Origin: Klebsiella sp. WP3-W18-ESBL-02
Lineage (GTDB): Bacteria > Pseudomonadota > Gammaproteobacteria > Enterobacterales > Enterobacteriaceae
Assembly: GCF_014168815.1 (NCBI RefSeq)
Contig: NZ_AP021972.1
Span: 3,906,001-3,970,000 of the forward strand
DNA length: 64,000 bases
Direction: 5' to 3'
Part shown: positions 53,766 through 61,594 of the stretch, piece by piece
Layout of the letters: every line of letters begins with the position of its first letter
Numbering within the stretch: the stretch's first letter is position 1
The notes under the pieces: generated by a model
The model's input: only the letters and a program-made list of their open reading frames with translations
The model's database searches: none
What the model was told of the DNA's origin: nothing
Made by a program: the position numbers and the translations under genes

Positions 53766-54652
53766 AGCGCCTTCTCCCTGGTTTTCAGCAGGGTGTCAGA
53801 ACGCAGCAGATAATCGAAACTGGCGCGCCATCCTCTGTCGTTCTCACCGAAATAAAACTTTGGTGCTCGTTCAGCGAAAGCGGCGAAGTAATTCTCCACC
53901 GCCTCGACGGTTGGCTCTTTCAGTTCGGTCAGCAGGCGTTTGATAGCACGGCGACGTTTGTCGTTTAGTGCCTCTGCCTGAGGAAGGCGGTCTCCCAGGG
54001 TGGTGTTGTATGCAGACAGCACTGCCTGGTAGTCGATCGGGGTTTTCTTTGAGACAGATTTTTCTTCCTGCCCGACACACTCCCCCTCTGGGGGTTGGGG
54101 GGTATTGTTTATTGTCTTTTGTATATTGTCTTTTGTGGTTAGCAGATCCTGCTTAGTTTCAAAAGCAGATTCTGCTAAGGTTTCGACATCACCATTAGCA
54201 ACTTCCGCTAATATTTCCTTAGCACTTTCAGCTAAAGTTTTATTAGCAACTTCCGCTAAAGAATCCTTAGCAGGTTTAGCTAATGTTTTGCAGAATCCGT
54301 TAATCTTTGTTTTCCACTCGATGATGCTGGTATTCATACCCACATTACGCCCCTCCTGGACCAAGACTTTTTTGGCAACAAGCTGACTTTTTGCTGTAGA
54401 ACAATGTGTGTGATGCTTGGCAATCATCTGCTCAAGCTGGTCATTGCTAACCCAGTCCATCTTCTTGTTGTAACCATACGTCTTGCGCCAAACGGCAAGG
54501 ACGACACACAGCTCTGTTTCGCTTAGTCCGGATGCCATAACAGCATCGAGAAGCTCATTAGCAACACGAGTAAAACCATCTTCCAGCTGCGCCACGCGAT
54601 GCTCCACGACCTCCAGCGGCGGCCTGTAGTCTGCTAACTTAACGACGCCCAT
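53762..54652 (-). CDS. Replication initiator (lambda O-like)
   Basis: A 296-residue protein. The N-terminal winged-helix region (FTRVANELLDAVMASGLSET, VLAVWRKTYGYNKKMDWVSN) is the O-type origin-binding domain. The middle contains an eight-residue repeat, LAEVANKT / LAESAKEI / LAEVANGD, which is the translation of the DNA iterons. The C-terminal (YFAAFAERAPKFYFGENDRG) would contact the helicase. Same layout as lambda O, with the origin inside the gene. Confidence 0.9.
   Translation of the reverse strand: MGVVKLADYRPPLEVVEHRVAQLEDGFTRVANELLDAVMASGLSETELCVVLAVWRKTYGYNKKMDWVSNDQLEQMIAKHHTHCSTAKSQLVAKKVLVQEGRNVGMNTSIIEWKTKINGFCKTLAKPAKDSLAEVANKTLAESAKEILAEVANGDVETLAESAFETKQDLLTTKDNIQKTINNTPQPPEGECVGQEEKSVSKKTPIDYQAVLSAYNTTLGDRLPQAEALNDKRRRAIKRLLTELKEPTVEAVENYFAAFAERAPKFYFGENDRGWRASFDYLLRSDTLLKTREKAL
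54139..54283. other. Phage replication origin: six iterons within the O-like gene
   Basis: Palindromic units of the form TTAGC-N7-GCTAA start at 54139, 54163, 54195, 54219, 54243 and 54267. The last four are exactly 24 bases apart, the first two also 24, with a 32-base gap between the groups. Examples are TTAGCAACTTCCGCTAA (twice) and TTAGCACTTTCAGCTAA; the first two units are slightly degenerate. An AT-rich tract lies next to them at 54100-54140. This is the expected binding array for the initiator. Confidence 0.88.
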
Positions 54653-54803
54653 TTTTCACTCCCGACGTAGCGAGAGCCAGACGGATCACGCCAACAAGAC
54701 GTTCGGCGAACGCCCTGTTTTTTGACGCGGCAACCACCAGCCCGTCAGGGGAATCCTGAAGGCGTCGTTCCTCATTTTCCTGGTACTTTTTGCGCTTTGG
54801 CAT
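54639..54803 (-). CDS. Small basic protein upstream of the O-like gene
   Basis: 54 residues: MPKRKKYQENEERRLQDSPD, then GLVVAASKNRAFAERLVGVI and RLALATSGVKNGRR. GAGG lies eight bases before the ATG, and its stop overlaps the start of the initiator gene. Strongly basic; may bind nucleic acid. Not recognised. Confidence 0.7.
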   Translation of the reverse strand: MPKRKKYQENEERRLQDSPDGLVVAASKNRAFAERLVGVIRLALATSGVKNGRR

Positions 54804-54881
54804 TAGAATTAACCTCGCAATTTACTGACGTTTGTTGCACCTGAGAGCCGCTTGTGTTCGTGCACAGCGGCTTTCGCCTTT

Positions 54882-55137
54882 TCAGAACAGGCCCGGCTGG
54901 GCGTTCCGTTTAACTTTTCGCTTCTCAAAGCGGTCAGCGGGTAACTGCTGCTTCTCCGCCCACAGTTTTGCGTGCCGTAAAACATCATCAAAAATCTTCC
55001 CCTTTCTGCTTGCCTGGCTCATGCGCTTGTACATGTCGATAGCCTGGAACGCCCCCCCCCTGAGCCACACACAGAGAGAAACCGAGCTTCTGCAGCTCTT
55101 CACGCACATGCTTTTCGATGAATTCGATATGGTTCAT
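54882..55137 (-). pseudogene. Early phage gene frameshifted in a G9 tract
   Basis: ATG 55137 opens MNHIEFIEKHVREELQKLGF and SLCVAQGG. At a run of nine G (plus-strand C9 at 55052-55060) the frame shifts by one base. The other frame continues AFQAIDMYKRMSQASRKGKI and ends RNAQPGLF at 54882. With eight G the gene would be one frame of 84 codons. Either a slipped-strand switch or a sequencing/assembly error. Unknown function; located between cII and the replication genes. Confidence 0.75.
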
Positions 55138-55140
55138 GGC

Positions 55141-55461
55141 TTAATCCCACCCCAGCGGCCCCGGCCTTGCCCGTTCAGCTTTCAGCCCGATATCAGCGAG
55201 CGTTTCCACTGATGCCAGATATTCCCGCGACACCAGAACGGCTTCCGGTGGCGCAGCCTGTATACCCAGGAAGGCCAGCTCTTTCGCCATGGTGCTGAAA
55301 TGCCCCTCAGCTTTGCGCCTGCTGGCTGTCGACTCGCTGATGCCCATATGCTCGGCGTAAGACTTCTGGCCCACTGATGCAAGCCGGGTGAGCAGAACGC
55401 TCTCTATCTCAACCGGATTGATAACTGGTGGGTCTAACTTTCGTGCGATTGCGTTCTCCAT
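55141..55461 (-). CDS. cII: CII-type transcriptional activator
   Basis: A 106-residue CII-like protein: helix-turn-helix region KSYAEHMGISESTASRRKAE and preceding SVLLTRLASVGQ. It would activate the repressor and integrase promoters to favour lysogeny. AGGA lies upstream of ATG 55461. Position after cro matches lambda. Confidence 0.85.
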   Translation of the reverse strand: MENAIARKLDPPVINPVEIESVLLTRLASVGQKSYAEHMGISESTASRRKAEGHFSTMAKELAFLGIQAAPPEAVLVSREYLASVETLADIGLKAERARPGPLGWD

Positions 55462-55512
55462 TGTTAATAATCCTCTGGGTGTTGTTTGAAACACCGCGTT
55501 ATCGCGGCGTAA

Positions 55513-55728
55513 TTATTGAGAATGGTTAGGTTTTTCACCGTACAGCAACCATTTTGGGTCGCAGTGCAGAGCACTGGCTAACTCAAACAAAAAACGAGGG
55601 CGCTTGGTTGTTCCAGCCTCAATAGCTTGAAGTGATTGCTGCTTCATTCCGGCTCTCTCGGCGAGCTGGGCTTGAGAAAGATTCAACTCCTCTCGCTTTT
55701 GCTTGATGCGCTGCGAAATTGTTTCCAT
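55513..55728 (-). CDS. cro: Cro-like repressor
   Basis: A 71-residue XRE helix-turn-helix protein (LSQAQLAERAGMKQQSLQAI) transcribed away from the cI gene. Its DNA-contact helix (KQQSLQAIEAG) resembles that of CI (RQQSWQSIEDG), fitting recognition of the same operators. Complete Cro of typical size. Confidence 0.9.
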   Translation of the reverse strand: METISQRIKQKREELNLSQAQLAERAGMKQQSLQAIEAGTTKRPRFLFELASALHCDPKWLLYGEKPNHSQ

Positions 55729-55737
55729 ATTACCTCC

Positions 55738-55796
55738 ACAGTTTTATCTGTATTCTGTGACAGTTATTTCTGTTTGTCAATTACAGTTTTAACTGT
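55738..55796. promoter_or_regulatory. Right operator region: three 14-bp operators
   Basis: ACAGTTTTATCTGT (55738-55751), ACAGTTATTTCTGT (55760-55773) and ACAGTTTTAACTGT (55783-55796), centres 22-23 bases apart. All are near-palindromes of the form ACAGTT-N4-CTGT. They lie over the divergent cro and cI promoters and are the binding sites of the two repressors. Confidence 0.92.
55752..55780 (-). promoter_or_regulatory. PR promoter
   Basis: On the minus strand the consensus -35 TTGACA (55780-55775), 17 bases, -10 CAGAAT (55757-55752). The middle operator fills the spacer, so repressor binding would block it. It drives cro, cII and the replication genes. Confidence 0.82.
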
Positions 55797-55802
55797 GATT
55801 AT
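55774..55802 (+). promoter_or_regulatory. PRM promoter of the repressor gene
   Basis: TTGTCA (55774-55779), 17 bases, GATTAT (55797-55802). Its -35 element overlaps that of PR, so the two promoters are back to back; the operator nearest cI fills the spacer. Confidence 0.72.
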
Positions 55803-55826
55803 CAGGGCATACAGAGAGAGGGATTT

Positions 55827-56459
55827 ATGAGCCTTGCAGATCGCGTAAAACAAAAAAGAATAGAGTTGGGATTGACCCAGACAGAAGCGGCAGAAATAGC
55901 AGGTATTAGACAGCAGTCCTGGCAGAGCATAGAGGATGGAAAAACCCTTAAACCTCGAAATATTGTTGGTATAGCAAAAGCATTAAAATGCGATGCTAGC
56001 TGGCTTATGAATGGCGGCGCGTTTATGCCTATGGCTGAAGTTAGTTCCAGGAGGGTTCCTTTGATCAGCTATGTTCAAGCCGGTGCGCTTGCAGAGAAGA
56101 GTCCTATTGAGGCGTTTGATGGAAATCTCGAATACATTCTGACAGACCTTGATGTTTCTGACTTTACATTTGCACTTCGCATTGAAGGCGATTCCATGGA
56201 ACCAGATTTCAAAGCTGGCGATGTGATCATTGTTGACCCAGAATTAGAACCTACTCCAGGCGAGTTTGTTGTTGCTAAAAATGGCGGACAACAAGCAACT
56301 TTCAAAAAGTATCGGCCAACCTACACAGACATTATGGGTTGTCAGCATTTCGAACTTGTTCCGCTGAACGATGATTACCCAGTGATTAATAGTGACTATC
56401 AGCCTCTCACTATCATCGGTGTAATGATCGAACACCGTATCTACCGCAGAAAACGTTAA
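55827..56459 (+). CDS. cI: CI-type phage repressor
   Basis: A 210-residue LexA-like repressor. The N-terminal XRE domain is LTQTEAAEIAGIRQQSWQSI. The self-cleavage site is Ala-Gly in SYVQAGALAEK, the serine is in RIEGDSMEPDF and the lysine in FVVAKNGGQ, so the SOS-induced autocleavage apparatus is complete and the prophage should be inducible. It is transcribed opposite to cro and followed by a terminator. Confidence 0.94.
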   Translation: MSLADRVKQKRIELGLTQTEAAEIAGIRQQSWQSIEDGKTLKPRNIVGIAKALKCDASWLMNGGAFMPMAEVSSRRVPLISYVQAGALAEKSPIEAFDGNLEYILTDLDVSDFTFALRIEGDSMEPDFKAGDVIIVDPELEPTPGEFVVAKNGGQQATFKKYRPTYTDIMGCQHFELVPLNDDYPVINSDYQPLTIIGVMIEHRIYRRKR

Positions 56460-56477
56460 CCCTTCATTCCCAACCTA

Positions 56478-56504
56478 AACCGACTATTAAGTCGGTTTTT
56501 TTTC
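56478..56504 (+). terminator. Terminator of the repressor gene
   Basis: AACCGACT, loop ATTA, AGTCGGTT followed by a T-run, 18 bases after the cI stop. Confidence 0.92.
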
Positions 56505-56564
56505 GCATATATAAAATTAAATCAACATAAATTACAGTCACATATGTAAAACACACCAATTAAT

Positions 56565-56607
56565 ACAGTTTTGTCTGTTGACGAAAATACAGTTTTATCT
56601 GTACATT
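56565..56607 (+). promoter_or_regulatory. Left operators and PL promoter
   Basis: Two more operator copies, ACAGTTTTGTCTGT (56565-56578) and ACAGTTTTATCTGT (56589-56602), lie over a plus-strand promoter TTGACG, 18 bases, TACATT (56578-56607). A third, poor match (ACAGTCACATATGT) lies at 56534. The repressor would thus also silence the left operon. Confidence 0.85.
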
Positions 56608-56686
56608 TACCTCATCCAAACAACGCATTCAGACGCGAATGCCCGGGTAAAAGTTCTGGCAGCCGGGAAGACGGCAAGGGGATGAG

Positions 56687-56887
56687 ATGAAAACTAACCA
56701 CGCAGTACCAAACAACGGTCGTGCGGTCGCCATGCGCAACAGCCGCACCGGCGCAGCATGGCAGGTTTCCTACGACTACCGCGACGGCACCTACTGGCAC
56801 GAACCGCAGGGCAACCTGCGCAACATTCGCCGCCCTTATGCCTCACGCACCATCGAACCAAATCTTGTGCCTGCGGGGACTCACTGA
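56687..56887 (+). CDS. Small basic protein, first gene of the left operon
   Basis: 66 residues: MKTNHAVPNNGRAVAMRNSR, then TGAAWQVSYDYRDGTYWHEP and a basic RNIRRPYASRT. GGGG lies before the ATG. Position corresponds to the N gene of lambda, but no arginine-rich N-like motif or boxA/boxB is evident. Function unknown. Confidence 0.65.
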   Translation: MKTNHAVPNNGRAVAMRNSRTGAAWQVSYDYRDGTYWHEPQGNLRNIRRPYASRTIEPNLVPAGTH

Positions 56888-57084
56888 TGGGAGCCCTGTA
56901 CGCATTAGTGCTTACCATCACCATGACGAACGGTGATTACCAGGATGCTGTCGTCGGTATTTTCGACAACCAGCAGCAATGTGAAGCGGCAGCGAGTGAG
57001 CAAATGGGCGTCACGAGCTGCTATCCAGTCGAAGGCATCATCCACGCTGACGAAACGCCAGCAGGGTATGACGCGAAATTTTGA
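56887..57084 (+). CDS. DUF1482 protein
   Basis: 65 residues: MGALYALVLTITMTNGDYQD and VVGIFDNQQQCEAAASEQMG with two cysteines (QCEAAA, TSCYPVEG). This is the DUF1482 family, common in left operons of enterobacterial prophages. The start overlaps the previous stop (TGATG). Confidence 0.82.
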   Translation: MGALYALVLTITMTNGDYQDAVVGIFDNQQQCEAAASEQMGVTSCYPVEGIIHADETPAGYDAKF

Positions 57085-57094
57085 GGGATAAGGG

Positions 57095-57367
57095 ATGTGC
57101 AACTGCATGAATGAAGTCGGCGCTCAAATCGAAGCACGGCTTAAAGAGAAGGTTCCGGAGGGCGCTGAAGTGAGTGAAAGCATTCTTGATCGCGGTTGGG
57201 AAAATCAGGTTCTTTCTCTTTCTGATGGCGGCTCACACGTCACGCTGAAATACAAACTGGCGTACCGGGCCAAAAAGAAAAACGGCGAAATGGCTAAAAA
57301 CCTTAATCGCCTGGAAACCAACGTGAAAATGAGTTTCTGCCCGTTCTGCGGCGAATCTCAGGGCTAA
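57095..57367 (+). CDS. Phage protein with C-terminal cysteine pair
   Basis: 90 residues: MCNCMNEVGAQIEARLKEKV and KVTLK-like beta strands, ending in MSFCPFCGESQG. N-terminal CNC and C-terminal CPFC could form one metal site. Found in other lambdoid left operons; function unknown. Confidence 0.65.
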   Translation: MCNCMNEVGAQIEARLKEKVPEGAEVSESILDRGWENQVLSLSDGGSHVTLKYKLAYRAKKKNGEMAKNLNRLETNVKMSFCPFCGESQG

Positions 57368-57466
57368 CACCACCAGCAAAACCGAATTTAACCGAATGGT
57401 CGGCTAATCAAGCGACAGGACTTCTACACCCAAAATTTAAGGATCAGCAATGTTCGACTTAATTAA

Positions 57467-58335
57467 GAACCTATCCCAAAAGGAATTGTCAGATAATAAA
57501 ATATGATAATTTCTGAGGGCGAAGCGTGGCGGGCAACAAGTGGCAGATCAGTGATGGACTCTGGGAGAAAATGGCTCCACTCATCCCGGAGCATAAAACT
57601 CAACACCCGCTGGGTACGCACCGCAAGCGGGTTGATAATCGCGCTGCAATGAACGCCATTTTCTTCGTACTCAGGACGGGCTGCCAATGGAATGCGCTGA
57701 ATGCCACCGGTATATGCTCGTCAAGCTCTGCTCATCGCCGATTTCAGGAGTGGCGAGATGCTGGAGTATTTGAACGCTTCTGGCAAAATGGGTTGCTTGC
57801 TTGCGAACAGTTGGACTCTATTGACTGGTCGTGGCTGTCGATGGATGGTTGTATAACCAAATCACCGCTGGCAGGCTCAAAAAAACAGGCAGGAACCCTA
57901 CAGACCGGGGGAAACAGGGCGTAAAGCGCAGTCTGATGACTGACGGGAACGGGCTACCGCTTGCACTGGTTGTTGCCGGAGCAAATACGCACGACATAAA
58001 GTTGGTTACGGATACGCTCGATGCCCTCCAGACGGGCAGACCGGGCAAGAGGCTCCGGTTGTGCATGGACAAAGGGTATGAAGCGGAATGGCTGGAATCG
58101 TATCTGAAAAGTCGTCGCTATGAACCTCATATCCAGTCACGAAAGGATGAGTCAGAGGCCATCAAATACACGGATTTTAAGGCTCACCGCTGGGTTGTAG
58201 AGAGAACACACAGTTGGATGAATCGCTACCGCCGTGTCCTGACTCGTTGGGAGAAGAAGGTCGAGAATTATGAGGCGATGCTGCATTTTGCCTGTGGTGT
58301 CATTGTCTGGAACAAAACCCTATTGGGATAGGCTC
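57467..58335 (+). mobile_element. IS5-family (IS427/IS1031-type) insertion sequence
   Basis: An 869-bp element with inverted ends GAACCTATCCCAAAAGG and GAGCCTATCCCAATAGG and a three-base duplication TAA (57464-57466 and 58336-58338). Small size, short target duplication and a two-frame transposase fit the IS427/IS1031 branch of IS5. Confidence 0.9.
57526..58331 (+). CDS. IS5-family transposase made by -1 frameshift
   Basis: The first frame (57526-57924, GTG start) encodes the N-terminus WQISDGLWEKMAPLIPEHKT and the first catalytic aspartate in LSMDGCITKSP. At the A7 run 57879-57885 (TCA AAA AAA C) a -1 slip joins the second frame, TGRNPTDRGKQGVKRSLMTD, with the second aspartate in DIKLV and the glutamate in WVVERTHSWMNRYRR. 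The fused product is 268 residues, normal for the group. The gene looks functional. Confidence 0.88.
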
Positions 58336-58440
58336 TAAGCACCTCGTTAAAAACGATATTCAGCACACCGTTTCTGATAACGGAAATATCACCGTCACCA
58401 ACAACCTGGATCTGGAAGATGTTAGCGGCGTCGACGCCTT

Positions 58441-59800
58441 GCCGGACAATCTGACCGTGGGCGGCTCGCTCTACCTGCGCGGCACCAGCATCACCGCGCT
58501 GCCGGACAATCTGACCGTGGGCGGCTCGCTCTACCTGCGCGGCACCAGCATCACCGCGCTGCCGGACAATCTGACCGTGGGCGGCTCGCTCTACCTGCGC
58601 GGCACCAGCATCACCGCGCTGCCGGACAATCTGACCGTGGGCGGCTGGCTCGACCTGGAAGGCACCAGCATCACCGCGCTGCCGGACAATCTGACCGTGG
58701 GCGGCTGGCTCGACCTGCGCGGCACCAGCATCACCGCGCTGCCGGACAATCTGACCGTGGGCGGCTGGCTCGACCTGCGCGGCACCAGCATCACCGCGCT
58801 GCCGGACAATCTGACCGTGGGCGGCTCGCTCGACCTGCGCGGCACCAGCATCACCGCGCTGCCGGACAATCTGACCGTGGGCGGCTCGCTCTTCCTGCGC
58901 GGCACCAGCATCACCGCGCTGCCGGACAATCTGACCGTGGGCGGCTGGCTCGACCTGCGCGGCACCAGCATCACCGCGCTGCCGGACAATCTGACCGTGG
59001 GCGGCTCGCTCTACCTGCGCGGCACCAGCATCACCGCGCTGCCGGACAATCTGACCGTGGGCGGCTCGCTCGACCTGCGCGGCACCAGCATCACCGCGCT
59101 GCCGGACAATCTGACCGTGGGCGGCTGGCTCGACCTGCGCGGCACCAGCATCACCGCGCTGCCGGACAATCTGACCGTGGGCGGCTCGCTCGACCTGCGC
59201 GGCACCAGCATCACCGCGCTGCCGGACAATCTGACCGTGGGCGGCTGGCTCGACCTGGAAGGCACCAGCATCACCGCGCTGCCGGACAATCTGACCGTGG
59301 GCGGCTCGCTCTACCTGCGCGGCACCAGCATCACCGCGCTGCCGGACAATCTGACCGTGGGCGGCTGGCTCGACCTGGAAGGCACCAGCATCACCGCGCT
59401 GCCGGACAATCTGACCGTGGGCGGCTCGCTCTACCTGCGCGGCACCAGCATCACCGCGCTGCCGGACAATCTGACCGTGGGCGGCTCGCTCGACCTGCGC
59501 GGCACCAGCATCACCGCGCTGCCGGACAATCTGACCGTGGGCGGCTCGCTCTACCTGCGCGGCACCAGCATCACCGCGCTGCCGGACAATCTGACCGTGG
59601 GCGGCTCGCTCGACCTGCGCGGCACCAGCATCACCGCGCTGCCGGACAATCTGACCGTGGGCGGCTCGCTCGACCTGGAAGGCACCAGCATCACCGCGCT
59701 GCCGGACAATCTGACCGTGGGCGGCTGGCTCGACCTGCGCGGCACCAGCATCACCGCGCTGCCGGACAATCTGACCGTGGGCGGCTCGCTCTACCTGCGC
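58441..59800 (+). repeat. 23 tandem 60-bp units coding leucine-rich repeats
   Basis: Period is exactly 60 bases, with no insertions or deletions. All units are identical except at three codons: TCG/TGG (S/W), TAC/GAC/TTC (Y/D/F) and CGC/GAA (R/E), separated by one leucine codon each. In order the triplets are SYR, SYR, SYR, WDE, WDR, WDR, SDR, SFR, WDR, SYR, SDR, WDR, SDR, WDE, SYR, WDE, SYR, SDR, SYR, SDR, SDE, WDR, SYR. Silent differences are absent elsewhere, so the array has expanded or been homogenised recently. Confidence 0.97.
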
Positions 59801-60090
59801 CCGGAGAAGATCACGAACGTTTCTTACCGTGAAAACTGCGGTTACTCCAGCCGTACCATCTTCGCTATGTGGACCGGCAAAGAGTTTCGGATCGCCGCTG
59901 GTTACTTCTTCGGTTCCATCGAGCAGTTCGAACAGGCAGTAGACGACAAGTATGACGGCAATGCAGCCGAAGCATACAAAAAGGCCGGGCGTGATTGTGT
60001 GGCAGAACTGACAGAAAAGCTCAATCCGAAAGACTGAATTGATTCCGGCAGCCTCCACGGTGCCGGGCTTCCAGAACAGGAGAAAAAGCG

Positions 60091-60255
60091 ATGCGCTCCG
60101 AAAACCAACAGCAAGCCATGAACCTTATCGCGCTGCTGTGCCTGATGTACCACTTATCGCCAGCTGACCTTGAGGCCATCGCCCACCAGCTCGCGCACTT
60201 CGATGCAGTTTGTGATTACAGAACACAGGGGATTAATAATGCTGCGTGTCATTGA
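60091..60255 (+). CDS. Small phage protein, 54 residues
   Basis: MRSENQQQAMNLIALLCLMY, then HLSPADLEAIAHQLAHFDAV and CDYRTQGINNAACH. AGGAG lies eight bases before the ATG, and the 3' end overlaps the exonuclease start by 17 bases. Helical; unknown function. Confidence 0.7.
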   Translation: MRSENQQQAMNLIALLCLMYHLSPADLEAIAHQLAHFDAVCDYRTQGINNAACH

Positions 60256-60910
60256 TACCGAAACGACAGGGCTGGAAGGCGGCCCGGAAACCGTGGTGGA
60301 AATCGCCAGCGTCGATATTGTCGATGGTGTGATCTGCAACCCAATGAGCGACCTCGTTAAGCCAGGCGTGGCGATCGGTTTTGAGGCCATGGCTATTCAC
60401 CATATCACCGAAGACATGGTGGAAGGCGCGCCGCTGCTCAGTGAAGTAATTGGCCGCTATCTGGGGGCTGATGCCTACGTCGCTCACAACGCGAAGTTCG
60501 ACAAATCCAAGCTGCCGCAGATTGATGCGCCGTGGATCTGCACCGCCAAGCTGGCGCGTTCGCTCCTGCCGGAGCACAAGAGCCACAGTAACCAGTACCT
60601 GCGTTACAGCCTCGGGCTGAAACCGGAAGTACCGGAAGGGCTTTACGCCCACCGCGCGCTGTATGACTGCTACGTCACCGCCGAATTGTTGCTCTATATG
60701 GGCCGCCTGGCGAAATGGACGATGGGCGAAATGCGGGCCATCTCCAATAACCCTTCCCTGCTGCATGCGCTCCGCTTCGGTAAGCATAAAGGCGTCCCGT
60801 TCGCAGAGCTGGCAAAAACAGAACCGGGTTACCTGCGCTGGCTCGTTGCCAACAGCGACGACGAAGACGTGCTGTTTACGGCTGAACACTGGCTGAGCGG
60901 GGGTAAATGA
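60239..60910 (+). CDS. DEDDh exonuclease (ExoX-like)
   Basis: A 223-residue 3'-5' exonuclease. Exo I is LRVIDTETTGLEGG (D and E), Exo II contains YVAHNAKFDKSKLP, and Exo III is YAHRALYDCYVTAELL (H and D). A C-terminal DUF3820-like part (LRFGKHKGVPFAELAKTEPG) matches the end of ExoX. ATG 60239 has AGGGG. Probably part of the phage recombination module with the next two genes. Confidence 0.9.
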   Translation: MLRVIDTETTGLEGGPETVVEIASVDIVDGVICNPMSDLVKPGVAIGFEAMAIHHITEDMVEGAPLLSEVIGRYLGADAYVAHNAKFDKSKLPQIDAPWICTAKLARSLLPEHKSHSNQYLRYSLGLKPEVPEGLYAHRALYDCYVTAELLLYMGRLAKWTMGEMRAISNNPSLLHALRFGKHKGVPFAELAKTEPGYLRWLVANSDDEDVLFTAEHWLSGGK

Positions 60911-61578
60911 TGGGTACTCCAGTGCTGATCCTCGGTGATTCTGGCGCGGGCAAGTCCTACAGCCTGCGCAACTTCAATCCGGACGATGTGATGCTGCTCC
61001 AGTGCATCCCCAAAATGCTGCCGTTCAAGTCTGCGGGCTGGAAACTTCACGGCAAGCTGCTGCCAGACGGAAGCAAACAGCGCGGTAACGTTCTGCGCTC
61101 GGATAACTGGGAAACGGTGCTGGATACCATCTATCGCATGGTGCAGTCGAAAACGCGCCGCGTCCTGATCATCGACGATTTCCAGGTGGTCATGCAGCAC
61201 GAAAACATGAACCGCGCGTACCAGACCGGCTATGCCAAGTTCACCGAAATGGCAGATCACATCTGGCGAATCATCATGGCGGCCACCGAACTGCCGGACG
61301 ACTTCCGCGTTTATTTCCTGGCTCACACCGAAGAGACCGAGGGAAAGATCCGCATGAAGACTACCGGAAAGATGCTCAACGAAAAGCTGACGCCAGAGGG
61401 CTATTTCTCCATCGTGCTGCGCGCCATCAAGAAGGACGGCAAACACGTCTTTCTCATCAAAGGCGATGACAACGACACCGCCAAAGCACCGCCTGACCTG
61501 TTCCCTGATCAGACGGAAATGGACAACGACCTCCACGCCGTAGACGTGGCTATCACCGAATTTATGACCGAATTGTAA
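60907..61578 (+). CDS. P-loop ATPase, putative recombinase (Sak4-like)
   Basis: A 223-residue ATPase: Walker A in LILGDSGAGKSYSLRN, Walker B in RRVLIIDDFQVVM, and sensor-like RVYFLAHTEETEGK. Small RecA-like ATPases next to an SSB gene in phages are often Sak4-type annealing proteins. That assignment is inferred from context; a loader function is also possible. Confidence 0.8.
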   Translation: MMGTPVLILGDSGAGKSYSLRNFNPDDVMLLQCIPKMLPFKSAGWKLHGKLLPDGSKQRGNVLRSDNWETVLDTIYRMVQSKTRRVLIIDDFQVVMQHENMNRAYQTGYAKFTEMADHIWRIIMAATELPDDFRVYFLAHTEETEGKIRMKTTGKMLNEKLTPEGYFSIVLRAIKKDGKHVFLIKGDDNDTAKAPPDLFPDQTEMDNDLHAVDVAITEFMTEL

Positions 61579-61594
61579 CTCTGAGGAATTAACG

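Larger units (their letters stand above)
57450..60037 (+). pseudogene. Leucine-rich-repeat protein gene, split near its start by an IS5-family element
   Basis: The original start is ATG 57450 with AAGGA upstream. After 17 bases the gene is cut by the element at 57467-58335. Removing it with one TAA copy gives one 571-codon frame: MFDLIKHLVKNDIQHTVSDN, GNITVTNNLDLEDVSGVDA, then 23 repeats of 20 residues, LPDNLTVGGxLxLxGTSITA. A unique 80-residue end follows (KITNVSYRENCGYSSRTIFA to LTEKLNPKD). LxLxGTxITxLPxxL is leucine-rich-repeat-like, predicting a long curved solenoid. The repeat part is still open from a TTG at 58439, but without a proper ribosome site. No signal peptide: cytoplasmic. Function unknown. 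Confidence 0.88.

Noticed and set aside
56687..56887. Lambda N-type antiterminator
   Set aside because: Position fits, but there is no arginine-rich RNA-binding helix and no boxA/boxB hairpin was found nearby.
57831..58331. Second IS5 transposase frame as a separate gene starting at ATG 57831
   Set aside because: The first residues before the A7 run do not match the family; the family sequence is continuous only across a -1 slip at 57879-57885.
58441..59800. CRISPR-like array
   Set aside because: The 60-bp units are directly contiguous, with no spacers, and lie in a coding frame.
58268..60058. A 596-codon minus-strand frame with repeats AAHGQIVRQRGDAGA
   Set aside because: It is the shadow of the 60-bp array: the period is a multiple of three and the unit has no stop in several frames. 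The plus frame has the start, ribosome site, unique ends and leucine-rich pattern.
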